Source: Marisa cornuarietis (Eukaryota > Mollusca > Gastropoda > Architaenioglossa > Ampullariidae). Taken from it: 64,000 nt of DNA. How positions within the stretch are numbered: the first letter of the stretch is position 1; every line of letters begins with the position of its first letter. Of this stretch, positions 1 to 12,604 are shown piece by piece. The stretch covers positions 1,909,501 through 1,973,500 of the forward strand of contig SMMW01000145.1 in assembly GCA_004794655.1 (NCBI GenBank), given 5' to 3'. The notes under the pieces were generated by a model that was given only the letters and a program-made list of their open reading frames with translations, did no database searches and was not told the origin of the DNA. Both the position numbers and the translations under genes were made by a program.

Positions 1-434
1 CATCGTATCGCAAGAAATACACCGAACTCTGCTGTGAATACACTTACTGTCTGTACTGGCGGATACTTTAACTGTTACTTGAAGGCCATCTTTGTACTGA
101 TGGCTCATGTAAATAATTCCTCACAATAAATGTCACGTGTTGCTCGGGCAGTCTTTACTCTCTCCGTTATGTTGCTTTTCTTTACTTTCACCGTCATGAC
201 ATGTTTCTTCTTTCACTCACAACTCGTAGGAAGGACAAATGTAGTGATCAGACCTTGAATAGTAATACTTTTTGAAAGATGAGAGTAAAAATAAGAAATG
301 CATATGACTCAATACTGACAGCATGATGGAAATATGCAGCCAAAAAAACAACAGCCCAACTTTAAGGGACACACAATCTTTGTCCACTCTAGTTGATGTA
401 GAGAACAAAATAAGTGCAGAAAAAAAACAAATGG

Positions 435-458
435 AATAATAATAATAATAATAATAAT
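435..458. repeat. (AAT)n microsatellite
   Basis: Uninterrupted AAT trinucleotide run of about eight copies, followed by a T-rich stretch. Confidence 0.95.
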
Positions 459-1159
459 TTTATTATTTCTAGGTAAACAGCCAGGCGGAATTTCCAGAAG
501 ACTAAGAAAGTTAATAGAAAATGAAATGAAAATTGTAAAACAAAAGGGATGGAAAGAAACACTGACATGTTTTAGTTTACCTATATACGCATAATAAAGA
601 TATTATTTACATTGCCAAGAAAGGCTTTAACCTTCGTCATCGCCTGCTGGTGTCTTCCCATGTTGTGTTTTCCTCGCCTTCCCATAGTTACCAGCCCTTA
701 GCTCACCTCTCCTATATTTCCCACCTGACCACTCTCTCCTTCCTCAGCGAGACTGGGACCCACAGTACCGTCCCTGTGTTACTTCGCTCTATTTCGTGTT
801 AAGATTTTTTCCCCAGCCTCGTTCTGGGGCTACCAGAGGATGTCATTAAAAATGGGGGGGAGGTGGGTCTCTGCGGACTATACTCGCCTCCTCGCGGAGG
901 ATTGTGGGTCGGGAAGGCAGCTTTAGTAGGTAAAGTGTGTTACTGGCGGGGCGCGTGCAGCCCGTGGTGTGGTCACGTGCATGGCATGTTCACATCCATG
1001 GCATTGTGATGTTCATAGTACAGCCTCGTCATGGTATGGTGCATGCTAGCCTTGTCATTGACACAAAGCTTGGTGAGATCGTCTGTAAGAGTCGGAGTCA
1101 CTGTCACCACCAAGCTTTCGCCAAAAATAGAATTCGAGTAGGTTGTTGACACGATATGG

Positions 1160-1250
1160 GGTCCAGTGGTGAAGAGGTATCTCACCTGTCACCTGCAGAG
1201 GCAGTCCTGGTTTGCGGGGTTCGAATCTTGTCTTTCAGCAGGATTATATT
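1160..1250 (+). mobile_element. tRNA-derived SINE-like copy (degenerate)
   Basis: An RNA polymerase III A-box match TGGTGAAGAGG lies at 1167-1177, and a near-perfect B-box GGTTCGAATCT at 1218-1228. The 51-nt spacing is compatible with a tRNA-derived promoter. No cloverleaf, poly-A tail or target-site duplication could be delimited, so the ends are approximate. It differs from the 20.4/38.9/62.6-kb family downstream of the B-box and may belong to another SINE family. A chance B-box is the main alternative. Confidence 0.35.
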
Positions 1251-2104
1251 GTAGCTGGTGACTAGTAGAAAACTCTAATCAATACTGTCTGATAACGCTG
1301 TCTGAATGACATGTTCTAATAATGTCACTAAGTATCATTGCCGGAAATTATTAAAGACTTCTTGAATTCTTCAGAATTTGCTGGATATCTGACTACACGT
1401 CCCCAATCCTCCCTCAACACCCTTTTTGTTGGGGAAAGGGAGAAGACGCATCAGAGCTAACCTCTAAGCTGTCTTTCATGATTTTATCAAAGAGTATATC
1501 AAACAATTTCCATTTATTGTTGCGAAAGGAAAAACGAGAAAATAGAAAAATAGAGATAGAAAGAACCTGTGAAGCTAATAATGTTTAGTCTAAGATCTCG
1601 CAATTGCACACTATGAGAAACTAGCAGCAATACCCCGGGTAACATCTCTTTCCCTGACCGGCTGTCAGCAGCCAGGGCGCTCAAGGACTAGATCAAGGAG
1701 TGGCTGTTTACTTGTCAATGACTTTTTCATTGTGTGTGATATTAACACTAGGAACTTTTATTCACTTGACGATGATGGGACATACAAAGGAAATGAGAGG
1801 TAGATGTGAGTAGATGAGTCAGGGAGTCCGTCAGTATACGAGCGAGCGAGCTAACTCACTACTCAACGTGGTTGGGAAAGAGAAGTACAACTTAATTCTG
1901 CGTTTTTCTTTTAACTTTACAGCTTTATACTAAAGAGGAAATGTCCCAGAGTGTCTGAGAACTTTCGATTATTGCTCTCCAATCTAAAGTTTTTCTATGG
2001 ATGACGGGCATTTTTAAACCTTCGCCACCGTCTCGTCTTTTAATGGATTCTGGAAGTTGTGGCTGACAGCACTCTTTTAATGAACACTTTCATCTTTGCC
2101 TTCT

Positions 2105-2180
2105 TTCGATTTTTTTTCAGGCATGGCAGAAGTGGATGACCTTTTTTAACAGCTTCTCGTGTCAGATGAAGAAAAAGTGA
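2105..2180 (+). other. Candidate 3' splice site and short open exon
   Basis: A pyrimidine tract with eight consecutive T ends in CAG at 2118-2120 and is followed by GCATGGCAG. One frame after the junction is open for 19 codons and begins AWQKWMTFFN, ending at a TGA. Another frame gives a seven-codon ATG peptide. No donor pairs with it downstream, so it could only be a terminal exon. An isolated acceptor string is common by chance in pyrimidine-rich DNA. Confidence 0.15.
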
Positions 2181-2960
2181 AGCCTCGTGCCTACGGTTGC
2201 CGAAAATAACAAAAAGTCGATGTACCAGTAGTGGCAACGCTCCACCGGGGCTCGAGGTTTAATCGCAAGCAAAGTAGTTGAAATTATGGCGGCATCTTAT
2301 CTCCCTCCCCACCACCATGCTTGAGACTCACTGCTAAGAACTTGTTGAAGACAAGAAAAATGTTGTGAAAAATCAGTTTTATGATATTTTTTATTAAAGT
2401 AACATTAATGAGGAAAAAGAACCTGTGTAATCTCGTAGACTTCATTGTGATGGTCGTTACTGTATGTTGTGATAAGCCTTTGATGTCTCTTGGCGGGAAT
2501 GTGAATCAGAATATAGTTATTGGATAATGAGGGTTATCACTGACATACACTTTATAACTGGTTTATTAATAAATACTTTTCTGCAACCAAACCGGCACAT
2601 CCTTTAATGCCTGACTATGATCTAGAGTGTTAAGATATGTCCTGTCACATTTGTGTCTCCATGTTCACTGAAATGTTCATCAGTTGGATGAACTTTATTA
2701 TGCTGGGCTGTCTTTCTGAGGTGAAAAGTTCATCGTTGACGAGTCTGTTAAATTGGGGTGTGATTCTTGATACGAAAACTGACAAAAATGTTATGAGTCG
2801 GATGAACCCTAACATTTTGTGTGCGTGGAAATATTCGAAAATAAAAAGAAATCGAAGGCGGCAGGCACGCTTCCACCATCTTGACAAAGCAGAGGCTGAA
2901 CCTTGTATGTTGTCACTACTGCAACGCCTGCAACAAAAATAAACTGCAAGGCAAAAACAG

Positions 2961-3685
2961 CGTTGACATCAGTTGTTTTGACATACATTGTCATCAGTTG
3001 TTTTGACATACGTTGTCATCAGTTGTCCTGACATACGTTGTCATCAGTTGTCCTGACATACACTGTCATCAGTTGTCCTGACATACGTTGTCATCAGCTG
3101 TCCTGACATACGTTGTCATCAGTTGTCCTGATATACTTTGTCATCAGTTGTCCTGACTACACTGTCATCAGCTGTCCTGACATACGTTGTCATCAGTTGT
3201 CCGGACATACACTGTCATCAGTTGTCCTGATAAACATTGTCATCAGTTGTCCCTTGACATACGTTGTCATCAGTATGTCCTGATCTACATTGTCATGAGT
3301 TTTCCTGATATACATTGTCATCACTTGTCCTGACATACGTTTTCATCAGCTGTCCTGACATACGTTGTCATCAGGACACATACGTTGTCATACGTTGTCG
3401 TGATATACATTGTTATCAGCTGTCCTGACATACGTTGTCATCAACTGCCCTGATGTACATTGGCATCACTTGTCCTGATATACGCTGTCATCACTTGTCC
3501 TGATATACGTTGTCATCACTTGTCCTGACATACGTTTTCATCAGCTGTCCTGACATACTTTGTCATCAGGACACATACGTTGTCATACGTTGTCGTGATA
3601 TACATTGTTATCAGCTGTCCTGACATATGTTGTCATCACTTGTCCTGATATACGTTGTCATCACTTGTCCTGATATACGTTGTCA
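2961..3685. repeat. 25-bp minisatellite array
   Basis: About 29 tandem copies of a 25-bp unit that reads TGTCATCAG then TTGTCCTGACATACGT, with point variants such as CTG for TTG, GATATAC for GACATAC and CACTTG for CAGTTG. Some units are shortened by small deletions. A block with a distinctive doubled CATACGTTGTCATACG interruption occurs twice, 195 bp apart (from 3331 and from 3526), giving a higher-order repeat. Confidence 0.95.
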
Positions 3686-4340
3686 CGTCACATCCTATAA
3701 CTGACGTTGTGACGTACGCTAATGTCGGATATGTCTCCCACGATGCAATTGCGCTCCCTGACGTGTTGCCACGAGCGGCAAAGAAATCGAAAACAATTCA
3801 CACGGGGGTGCCATTCGACCCACCTTGGCCAAAGAGCAGATGAATGGTTTTGTTGGCACCGCTGTGCCGCCCACGACCCCAGGACACGAGAGTGAAGCAC
3901 AGGGCGAGACTGTAACGTGAGTGACAAGAGACCTGCACAAACTCGGGCTGACTTTCAACTTGTAGCAATACCCTGAGGACATATGACAGAGATAATGGCA
4001 TCATTTATATGTACAGTTATGTCCCTTTATCTGTACATGTAGGAGGGAACGTGTAAGCGTGAGTAGAGAATGAGGCACTGGAGTTTATTACGAACACTTC
4101 CGACTGTGGCTAGTGTATTCGGAGAGTTAACGGGACGGAGATCGGAGTGTGTGTGTGTAGACTATGACGAAGCACGTGAAAGCTAGTATTGGAGATGACA
4201 GAAAAATTCTTTCCTTCATCATGGAGTAGCACGTGAATGCATGTGATTGACTAGTGTTCATCTAGAGACAACTTTTACTACTTCCCTAGTGCTCATCGTG
4301 TTTCTGAAGCTTACGATACGACCACTACTACAAGCACCAC

Positions 4341-4401
<61 letters not shown>

Positions 4402-4402
4402 T
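4341..4402. repeat. (GAT)n microsatellite
   Basis: About 20 uninterrupted GAT copies. Read on the minus strand it produces a poly-histidine artefact in a short frame, which should not be taken as a protein. Confidence 0.97.
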
Positions 4403-5779
4403 TTTGTTAACAGTTGTGTCGCGTGAGGAAAGGAATGCGCTATATCTGAAGTCACACTTGCACACCGCTTAGCACTTGTTCAGTGGCGGGTGAGCAGGCT
4501 GCAAAAACGTATTAACAGCGATTATTTTAGCCGGCAGATCCAGGCATTAATCACGGCCCGCTGCCAGACGCCACCCAGAACGTGGTCTGCGCGAGCTGCC
4601 AGACTCGCCATTCTATCGATTGTGCACGAGGGTTGCACGCCTCAAAAATCGGCACGAAATGAAATTTTTGGTTATGACAAAACAGAAACGTGTCTGCGTG
4701 GATTAACGAAAGCGACCAAGGGGGTGGGGGGTGGGGAATGGACAGCCAGCCAGCGCAGTTACGGCATGGCAACGTACAACGTATCTGACGTAGCCGTACG
4801 TCACAGTCCCGTCACCAACTGCTGCGCGACAAAGAACATACGGGCTACTTGTTTCTAGTCTATAGGAACGCTTTCCATAGTTGAAAAGTTATACAATATA
4901 TTTATACAATATATTCTTGAGCCAAAGACTTAAATGTCTCGACATCCTTGAGATCCTGGGTTTGCGATTCCGCTTTCCCTCGCTAATGAGAGTGGCTGGT
5001 AATGTTGAGACTAATTAAACCTAAAACAGCGCATCCACCATCAGTGTTTCCACTGCATCCCTATAGGCCAACATATTTCCCATGCTTCCTTCTCCCCCTC
5101 ACACACACACACAACCCCTTTCATCCTTTATTTCATCCTCTATAACCTCTCGTCCGCTGGCCTTACAGGTGACGTCACTTCCTGTTTCGCTGAACGCTCC
5201 GTAGCCAGCGGTCCCAAACGAGACGAGCATTGACGTAGCGATAGCGTAACCTTGCAACCCCTCGCCAATCAGTCAGTGGAACGATCTGGGGGCACTGGAG
5301 GGAATGAAATGGAATAGTTGATTCTCGCTGAGTGGGGCGCAGATTGGACAGTGCGGTGAAGAGAACGAGAACCTGGTAATCAGGCGGAAAGAAAGATGGA
5401 CGAAGTAAGTGTCTTAGGGGAAAGAAGGGGAAAAGGAAATAAGAGGAGATGGGATGTGGGGGGGGGGCAGGAAAGATCATGGAGGGGCTGACTACAGTGA
5501 ATGCAAGACATAAAAGGATCAATGACAACATAAACATGGGTGTGTACAGATGTCCCAACTCGTAGCGACACTACACATAAAATGTGTGCGCCTGTATGTG
5601 TGTGTGTTACATGTGTTAATGTGTGTTACACCAAGAATCTGAAACATCAATATGTATATGAGGTTATATACCTTGTATCATACGTCCGTTAAATATCTGT
5701 ATTTTCGCAACATGAATATTTATTTATATCTGCAGGAAACATTACAGACTTACATCTACACGAAAATGTTACACTTTCT

Positions 5780-5870
5780 ACACATACTACACATACTACA
5801 ACACGTTACACGTTCTACACATACTACAACACGTTACACGTTCTACACATACTACAACACATTACACGTG
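5780..5870. repeat. 28-bp tandem repeat, about three copies
   Basis: The unit begins CACATACTACAACACG and continues TTACACGTTCTA. Two copies are almost identical; the third diverges at its end (ATTACACGTGCC). Confidence 0.85.
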
Positions 5871-5922
5871 CCTTGGCATACATTACACCGCGTACTATGC
5901 ATACAACATATTGCTACAGTCT

Positions 5923-5943
5923 CAATAATAATAATAATAATAA
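5923..5943. repeat. (AAT)n microsatellite
   Basis: About seven AAT copies, uninterrupted. Confidence 0.9.
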
Positions 5944-6474
5944 GTGGTGATGTTGACAATTACTTTTTTGCTGAACCTATAAATGTATATCTAAGGAATA
6001 TTTCAGTGTGTTTACTTACATTTATTAACTGCCATAGTGGATACTCCCCCTCCAAGGCTTATCCATCGAAGTATTAGACTTTCTCGATCGTTTCCTCAGA
6101 ATATTTCTCGTTCATTTCTTGTGGTTATTGATATCTAAGTGAACAGAAGTAACCTGTTGAGCTACTTGCCCGTAGTTTGCTTTTAAATATTTAAAGCTGT
6201 ACAAATAAAGCTGTCAATATTGGAATACACGTGAATTAAGAGACAGACATTTTAAATAATTCTATAACCTGACTCCACTGGTGAGAAATTTGTCTTCAAT
6301 GGTACGACTGAGCAGAAGTAGTTGTCCAGGAGTGACTACTGCAGTCTCGGCACTGTGTACACGTGCTGTAGATGAAGGTGTAGTTGTGTACACTGTACTA
6401 ACAGGGAGAGAAGTGGGCGAAACAACGAGAATAACTGACCCCCCTACAGCGCCTCACAACCTTTGAGCTGTGGG

Positions 6475-9400
6475 AGTCATGTATCTACAGTGTATAATGT
6501 ATGTAAGTAAGGTTACCCCAGTCATGTATCTACAGTGTATAATGTATGTAAGTAAGGTTACCTGTGGCAGTCATGTATCTACAGTGTATAATGTATGTAA
6601 GTAAGGTTACCCCAGTCATGTATCTACAGTGTATAATGTATGTAAGTAAGGTTACCCAGTCATGTATCTACAGTGTATAATGTATGTAAGTAAGGTTACC
6701 AGTGGCAGTCATGTATCTACAGTGTATAATGTATGTAAGTAAGGTTACCAGTGGCAGTCATGTATCTACAGTGTATAATGTATGTAAGTAAGGTTACCAG
6801 TGGCAGTCATGTATCTACAGTGTATAATGTATGTAAGTAAGGTTACCAGTGGGAGTCATGTATCTACAGTGTATAATGTATGTAAGTAAGGTTACCAGTG
6901 GCAGTCATGTATCTACAGTGTATAATGTATGTAAGTAAGGTTACCAGTGGCAGTCATGTATCTACAGTGTATAATGTATGTAAGTAAGGTTACCCCAGTC
7001 ATGTATCTACAGTGTATAATGTATGTAAGTAAGGTTACCAGTGGCAGTCATGTATCTACAGTGTATAATGTATGTAAGTAAGGTTACCCCAGTCATGTAT
7101 CTACAGTGTATAATGTATATAAGTAAGGTTACCCCAGTCATGTATCTACAGTGTATAATGTATGTAAGTAAGGTTACCAGTGGGAGTCATGTATCTACAG
7201 TGTATAATGTATGTAAGTAAGGTTACCCCAGTCATGTATCTACAGTGTATAATGTATGTAAGTAAGGTTACCCCAGTCATGTATCTACAGTGTATAATGT
7301 ATGTAAGTAAGGTTACCAGTGGCAGTCATGTATCTACAGTGTATAATGTATGTAAGTAAGGTTACCAGTGGCAGTCATGTATCTACAGTGTATAATGTAT
7401 GTAAGTAAGGTTACCAGTGGGAGTCATGTATCTACAGTGTATAATGTATGTAAGTAAGGTTACCAGTGGCAGTCATGTATCTACAGTGTATAATGTATGT
7501 AAGTAAGGTTACCAGTGGCAGTCATGTATCTACAGTGTATAATGTATGTAAGTAAGGTTACCCCAGTCATGTATCTACAGTGTATAATGTATATAAGTAA
7601 GGTTACCCCAGTCATGTATCTACAGTGTATAATGTATGTAAGTAAGGTTACCAGTGGGAGTCATGTATCTACAGTGTATAATGTATGTAAGTAAGGTTAC
7701 CAGTGGAGTCATGTATCTACAGTGTATAATGTATGTAAGTAAGGTTACCCCAGTCATGTATCTACAGTGTATAATGTATGTAAGTAAGGTTACCCCAGTC
7801 ATGTATCTACAGTGTATAATGTATGTAAGTAAGGTTACCTGTGGCAGTCATGTATCTACAGTGTATAATGTATGTAAGTAAGGTTACCAGTGGCAGTCAT
7901 GTATCTACAGTGTATAATGTATGTAAGTAAGGTTACCAGTGGCAGTCATGTATCTACAGTGTATAATGTATGTAAGTAAGGTTACCAGTGGCAGTCATGT
8001 ATCTACAGTGTATAATGTATATAAGTAAGGTTACCCCAGTCATGTATCTACAGTGTATAATGTATGTAAGTAAGGTTACCAGTGGGAGTCATGTATCTAC
8101 AGTGTATAATGTATGTAAGTAAGGTTACCCCAGTCATGTATCTACAGTGTATAATGTATGTAAGTAAGGTTACCCCAGTCATGTATCTACAGTGTATAAT
8201 GTATGTAAGTAAGGTTACCCCAGTCATGTATCTACAGTGTATAATGTATGTAAGTAAGGTTACCAGTGGCAGTCATGTATCTACAGTGTATAATGTATGT
8301 AAGTAAGGTTACCCCAGTCATGTATCTACAGTGTATAATGTATGTAAGTAAGGTTACCCCAGTCATGTATCTACAGTGTATAATGTATGTAAGTAAGGTT
8401 ACCAGTGGCAGTCATGTATCTACAGTGTATAATGTATGTAAGTAAGGTTACCAGTGGCAGTCATGTATCTACAGTGTATAATGTATGTAAGTAAGGTTAC
8501 CAGTGGGAGTCATGTATCTACAGTGTATAATGTATGTAAGTAAGGTTACCAGTGGCAGTCATGTATCTACAGTGTATAATGTATGTAAGTAAGGTTACCA
8601 GTGGCAGTCATGTATCTACAGTGTATAATGTATGTAAGTAAGGTTACCCCAGTCATGTATCTACAGTGTATAATGTATATAAGTAAGGTTACCCCAGTCA
8701 TGTATCTACAGTGTATAATGTATGTAAGTAAGGTTACCAGTGGGAGTCATGTATCTACAGTGTATAATGTATGTAAGTAAGGTTACCCCAGTCATGTATC
8801 TACAGTGTATAATGTATGTAAGTAAGGTTACCCCAGTCATGTATCTACAGTGTATAATGTATGTAAGTAAGGTTACCCCAGTCATGTATCTACAGTGTAT
8901 AATGTATGTAAGTAAGGTTACCTGTGGCAGTCATGTATCTACAGTGTATAATGTATGTAAGTAAGGTTACCAGTGGCAGTCATGTATCTACAGTGTATAA
9001 TGTATGTAAGTAAGGTTACCAGTGGGAGTCATGTATCTACAGTGTATAATGTATGTAAGTAAGGTTACCCCAGTCATGTATCTACAGTGTATAATGTATG
9101 TAAGTAAGGTTACCTGTGGCAGTCATGTATCTACAGTGTATAATGTATGTAAGTAAGGTTACCCCAGTCATGTATCTACAGTGTATAATGTATGTAAGTA
9201 AGGTTACCTGTGGCAGTCATGTATCTACAGTGTATAATGTATGTAAGTAAGGTTACCTGTGGCAGTCATGTATCTACAGTGTATAATGTATGTAAGTAAG
9301 GTTACCAGTGGGAGTCATGTATCTACAGTGTATAATGTATGTAAGTAAGGTTACCCCAGTCATGTATCTACAGTGTATAATGTATGTAAGTAAGGTTACC

Positions 9401-9592
9401 TGTGGCAGTCATGTATCTACAGTGTATAATGTATGTAAGTAAGGTTACCCCAGTCATGTATCTACAGTGTATAATGTATGTAAGTAAGGTTACCTGTGGC
9501 AGTCATGTATCTACAGTGTATAATGTATGTAAGTAAGGTTACCTGTGGCAGTCATGTATCTACAGTGTATAATGTATGTAAGTAAGGTTTCC
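6475..9592. repeat. 66-unit minisatellite, 43-bp core with variable linkers
   Basis: Each unit is a 43-bp core starting AGTCATGTATCTACAG and ending GTAAGTAAGGTTACC. I counted 66 cores. Almost all are identical; four (units 14, 24, 33, 47) have GTATATAAG instead of GTATGTAAG, and the last ends GGTTTCC. Cores are joined by linkers from a small set: CC (26 times), AGTGGC, AGTGGG, TGTGGC, and one each of C and AGTGG. Unit periods are therefore mostly 45 or 49 bp. The count predicts a total of 3118 bp, exactly the span observed. Runs of 45-bp units keep a 15-codon frame open, so repeated MYLQC/MYVSK peptides appear; these are artefacts of the repeat. Confidence 0.98.
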
Positions 9593-10342
9593 CCAGGCAC
9601 CAACATGCTTTGTAACAAAACTCACGAAATCTGATACAGAATGTAACTTTTAACAAACTGTTGACATAAACAAGCCAAGATTGATCATTGTGTTTGTAAT
9701 GATCACTTCTACTTCACGTGTTGAGGTATTTTAAATTATTATTAATTATTGTAAAGGCACTGCACTGGGCTCCTGCACGTTGAGAGGGACAGATATTTAT
9801 TAATGTTCTCCCTCTCTCTCTGCTTGCTAGACAAACAGAAGACTACAGTTTTAAAGAAACACCTTTTCTCCACACGCGCAACAGTTGCAAGCAGTCATCG
9901 CCTTGTGTTCTGACCCACAACAAATTCACACGGAGTCACACCGCAGGGTTAAAGGTCAAAAGTCGTGCGCTTTTTTTTCATTAGTAAGACGAAGGTGTTC
10001 GGTTTATAGGGAGATGATAGACAAGATGAAAAAACATCAGTTTGTTTGCATGAATCAACAAACCCAGCCACCGTGTGTGTGTGTGTGTGTGCACGCGCAT
10101 TACCGCATTACGTCACAATTGTTCTGAGGTCCCTGAAGCGACGAGCAAAACAGGGGCCGATACACAGAGGGGAGAGAAACAGCGCTTGGAAAAGGCATGA
10201 TCGCTCAAACCACGTGCACGCGGGGTACAATGAAGAGGGATGTGGGTAAAGTGCACGACTGAACACACACGCACATACATACACATACACTCATAGTACA
10301 AGAGAGACCAGTAGTAATTCTACGACTGACTGACGATTGGTT

Positions 10343-10346
<4 letters not shown>

Positions 10347-10377
<31 letters not shown>

Positions 10378-10450
10378 CATGTACATGAGGTGCGAGCTCA
10401 CATTCGCGCTCTCTATCTCTTTCTCTCTCTCTCACACACACACACACACA
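10347..10450. repeat. (AC)n, (CT)n and (CA)n microsatellites
   Basis: An (AC)14 run at 10347-10374, then a (CT)n run grading into (CA)n at about 10420-10450. Short protein-like frames across this stretch are dinucleotide artefacts. Confidence 0.9.
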
Positions 10451-12055
10451 GAGATAGGGGAAGAAGAGGTTTGTGAAGAGGAAAGGAGAAGTTTTAAGAC
10501 TGGCCGGAGAAGGTCGCCGCACGATACAATAAACAAAAGCCTCTCGGCCTCTCCTACCTCCTCTACACGTTGCACGCCGTCAGGCGGTGCCTCTCGCAGA
10601 CTCGGGTGCTGGCAATTTGCAGCCGGCCCACCCCTTCCTCCACCCCCTCCACCCTGTTAGCACACGGGGCAAACACAGAAGGTGCTCATGCTCTTTGCAC
10701 GCGTGCCGGCACCCCCCCTTCCCCCCCCCCAGTCATCGTCGACAGAAGTGGGAGGTCACTCTGCCTCACTCCGCTTGCTTCTCGCTCTCATCCCCGTTGC
10801 CCCTCCCTCCCTCCCTGCCTTCATGCGCCTCGGCCCGTCTAGCCGCATTTCACCACCCGCAGCACAAAACTGTGCACCCAACGTTTGGCCTAACAACCAA
10901 CTGTCTGGAGTAGTTTTATCGGCCTCCATCTTCCAGGCTGGTGTAGGGGGCCATCCTGCTGTACTCTGGCAACACGGGCCCGCAAGCGGCCTGCAGTGAG
11001 GGATGAGCTGACTGCACAAGCTGCTGATGGGGAACCGTGCTTCATGAAAAAATTTTACCTTTGGAATGTGAGTGTGAGGGTGTTGATGCGAGGGCCCTTC
11101 AGAAAAAAGGAGTTGTAAGGGCTTCATCTGTGCGCTGGGTAATTTGCTGGCCTGTAAGTCTGCAAACAGTTGCTGTAAGTTTGGCGGAGTTTTCACAAAG
11201 TCCTGCGACCTGTGTGTTACCTGGTTAGGAGGATGAGTTGTTTGTAGCGACCTGGCGATTGGTCAATTTCAAGTTTGTGTTGGTTGGAACCTTCTGGACG
11301 TGTGGGGGTCGTATTCTTGGACCATGTTGTCATCACTCGCCGAGCTTTATCGTGGCTTCGTCAGATCTGATGAACTGTTGAACTGAGGAACTGACGAAAG
11401 TGTTGTTCACTCGGCAGCTGGAATTCTTTGCCAACACAAGGACATCTTTGAAGCCGAAGACGCGTGTGTAAGTCAGGTTTAACTTTTTACAGGTAAAATG
11501 ATCAGTCTCGTATCTACATGTACACCCTCAAACTTCTGCAGGAAAACTAGTTACTTAAGTAAGTTATGTTAGCATGTAGAGGTCAGAGACCGGTAGAACT
11601 GTTTATAAGCAAATGTTTAAACTATTCGAATAAAAGTAATTTTGTTTTTGTTTGTTTATTTTCCATGCTAGAGCACACCGCACAATATTTCGCCTCGAAA
11701 CAACAAAAAACGAAACGAAGTGAACTGTTAGAAACTCAGATTTTGTTAGAGTTTGGTGTTGTTTACCATTGTGTTCCATGATAGTAGAGGACACGAGAGA
11801 ACGAGAAGTTACTGGAATTTAGTGTTCAGCACCAACAAACAACAACAACAAAAATGCATGTTGGGTGAGAACAACAGTGCAACTGTCAGAGTCACTGGCA
11901 GCATGGCTGACACAGGGCTGGTTGTCTGAAATGTAGGAACCACAGTGTTTGAGAAGTCAACATCAGTCACATGAACTAATCAGACTTGTCCACTCCATGT
12001 TTTGTCTTCATGTTTGTATGTCAGTGAGTCAGTCGCTATCGGTGTCTTATTGCTA

Positions 12056-12090
12056 GTGTGTGTGTGTGTGTGTGGGTGCGCGCGCGCACC
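12056..12090. repeat. (GT)n followed by alternating GC
   Basis: A (GT)9-10 run passes through GGGTGC into GCGCGCGC. Alternating purine-pyrimidine sequence of this kind can adopt Z-DNA in principle; that is inference. Confidence 0.8.
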
Positions 12091-12604
12091 CGTGTGGTCG
12101 TGTGTAGGAGAGAGAGAGAGATGAATTATTGATTTTAACTCATTATTTACGTTAATTGTACAAAAATATGTTTTTCTTGGTCCTACTGGCTTTTTGTAAC
12201 AAAATAGTTTCACTATCAACTTTAAAATGAAAAGGTATTATTATTATGTTAATTATCACAAGAAGCATATTTCTTTATGGTTGTATTATAAATATGAAAC
12301 CTAGAGGATTAAAACTAAAGTTTAACGATTAAGAACTGTTTTGATATAAATTAATAAATATTGTTTTGGCAAAAGACTACTGAACCAGAGTAAAATGTTG
12401 CCAGAGTTATTTCTAATGCTCATACTTGTTGTCTCACCTTTGATATTTTGTCCTTTCACTTTCTCTCATTCACCGTACTCCACCCACCCAATATACCCTG
12501 ATTCAGCTTCCTCAATGTATTTCTTTTGGGGCTTTGCCTGATTCTAGGAAAGTTGTTGCGATAGGATCCATGCACATTTTTACAAACATAGAGTCAGGCA
12601 AAAC

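Larger units (their letters stand above)
1..2960. other. Non-coding stretch, no gene recognised
   Basis: No frame longer than about 100 codons and no recognisable protein motif on either strand. It contains a short (AAT)n run, one SINE-like copy and a strong 3' splice-site string at 2105-2120, listed separately. The rest is mixed-composition sequence in which I see nothing further. Confidence 0.6.
3686..6474. other. Non-coding stretch between satellites
   Basis: No gene recognised. It holds a (GAT)n run, a (28-bp)3 repeat, a short (AAT)n run and a G-rich string at 4718-4738 (three G runs). The longest frames here (about 120-140 codons) have low-complexity or histidine-repeat composition and no recognisable domain. 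Confidence 0.6.
9593..12599. other. Non-coding stretch with CA/TG-rich part
   Basis: No gene recognised. 10060-10460 is rich in CA/TG and CT dinucleotide runs. 10540-11030 is C-rich and supports frames of up to 146 codons on both strands, all proline/serine-rich and without recognisable domains, as expected from biased composition. 11220-12599 is ordinary AT-leaning sequence. Confidence 0.55.

Noticed and set aside
4258..4455. Poly-histidine protein
   Set aside because: Translation of a (GAT)n microsatellite.
7620..8964. Open frames with MYLQC/MYVSK or THYTL-type peptide repeats
   Set aside because: They exist only because runs of 45-bp units keep frame; each ends where a 49-bp unit shifts it.
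6475..9592. CRISPR-like array of 43-bp repeats
   Set aside because: The linkers are 1-6 bp and drawn from a few types, not unique spacers of 25 bp or more. There are no cas genes and the surrounding DNA is eukaryotic.
10756..11196. 146-codon minus-strand frame
   Set aside because: Compositionally biased C/G-rich DNA, overlapped by plus-strand frames of similar length, with no motif or splice support.
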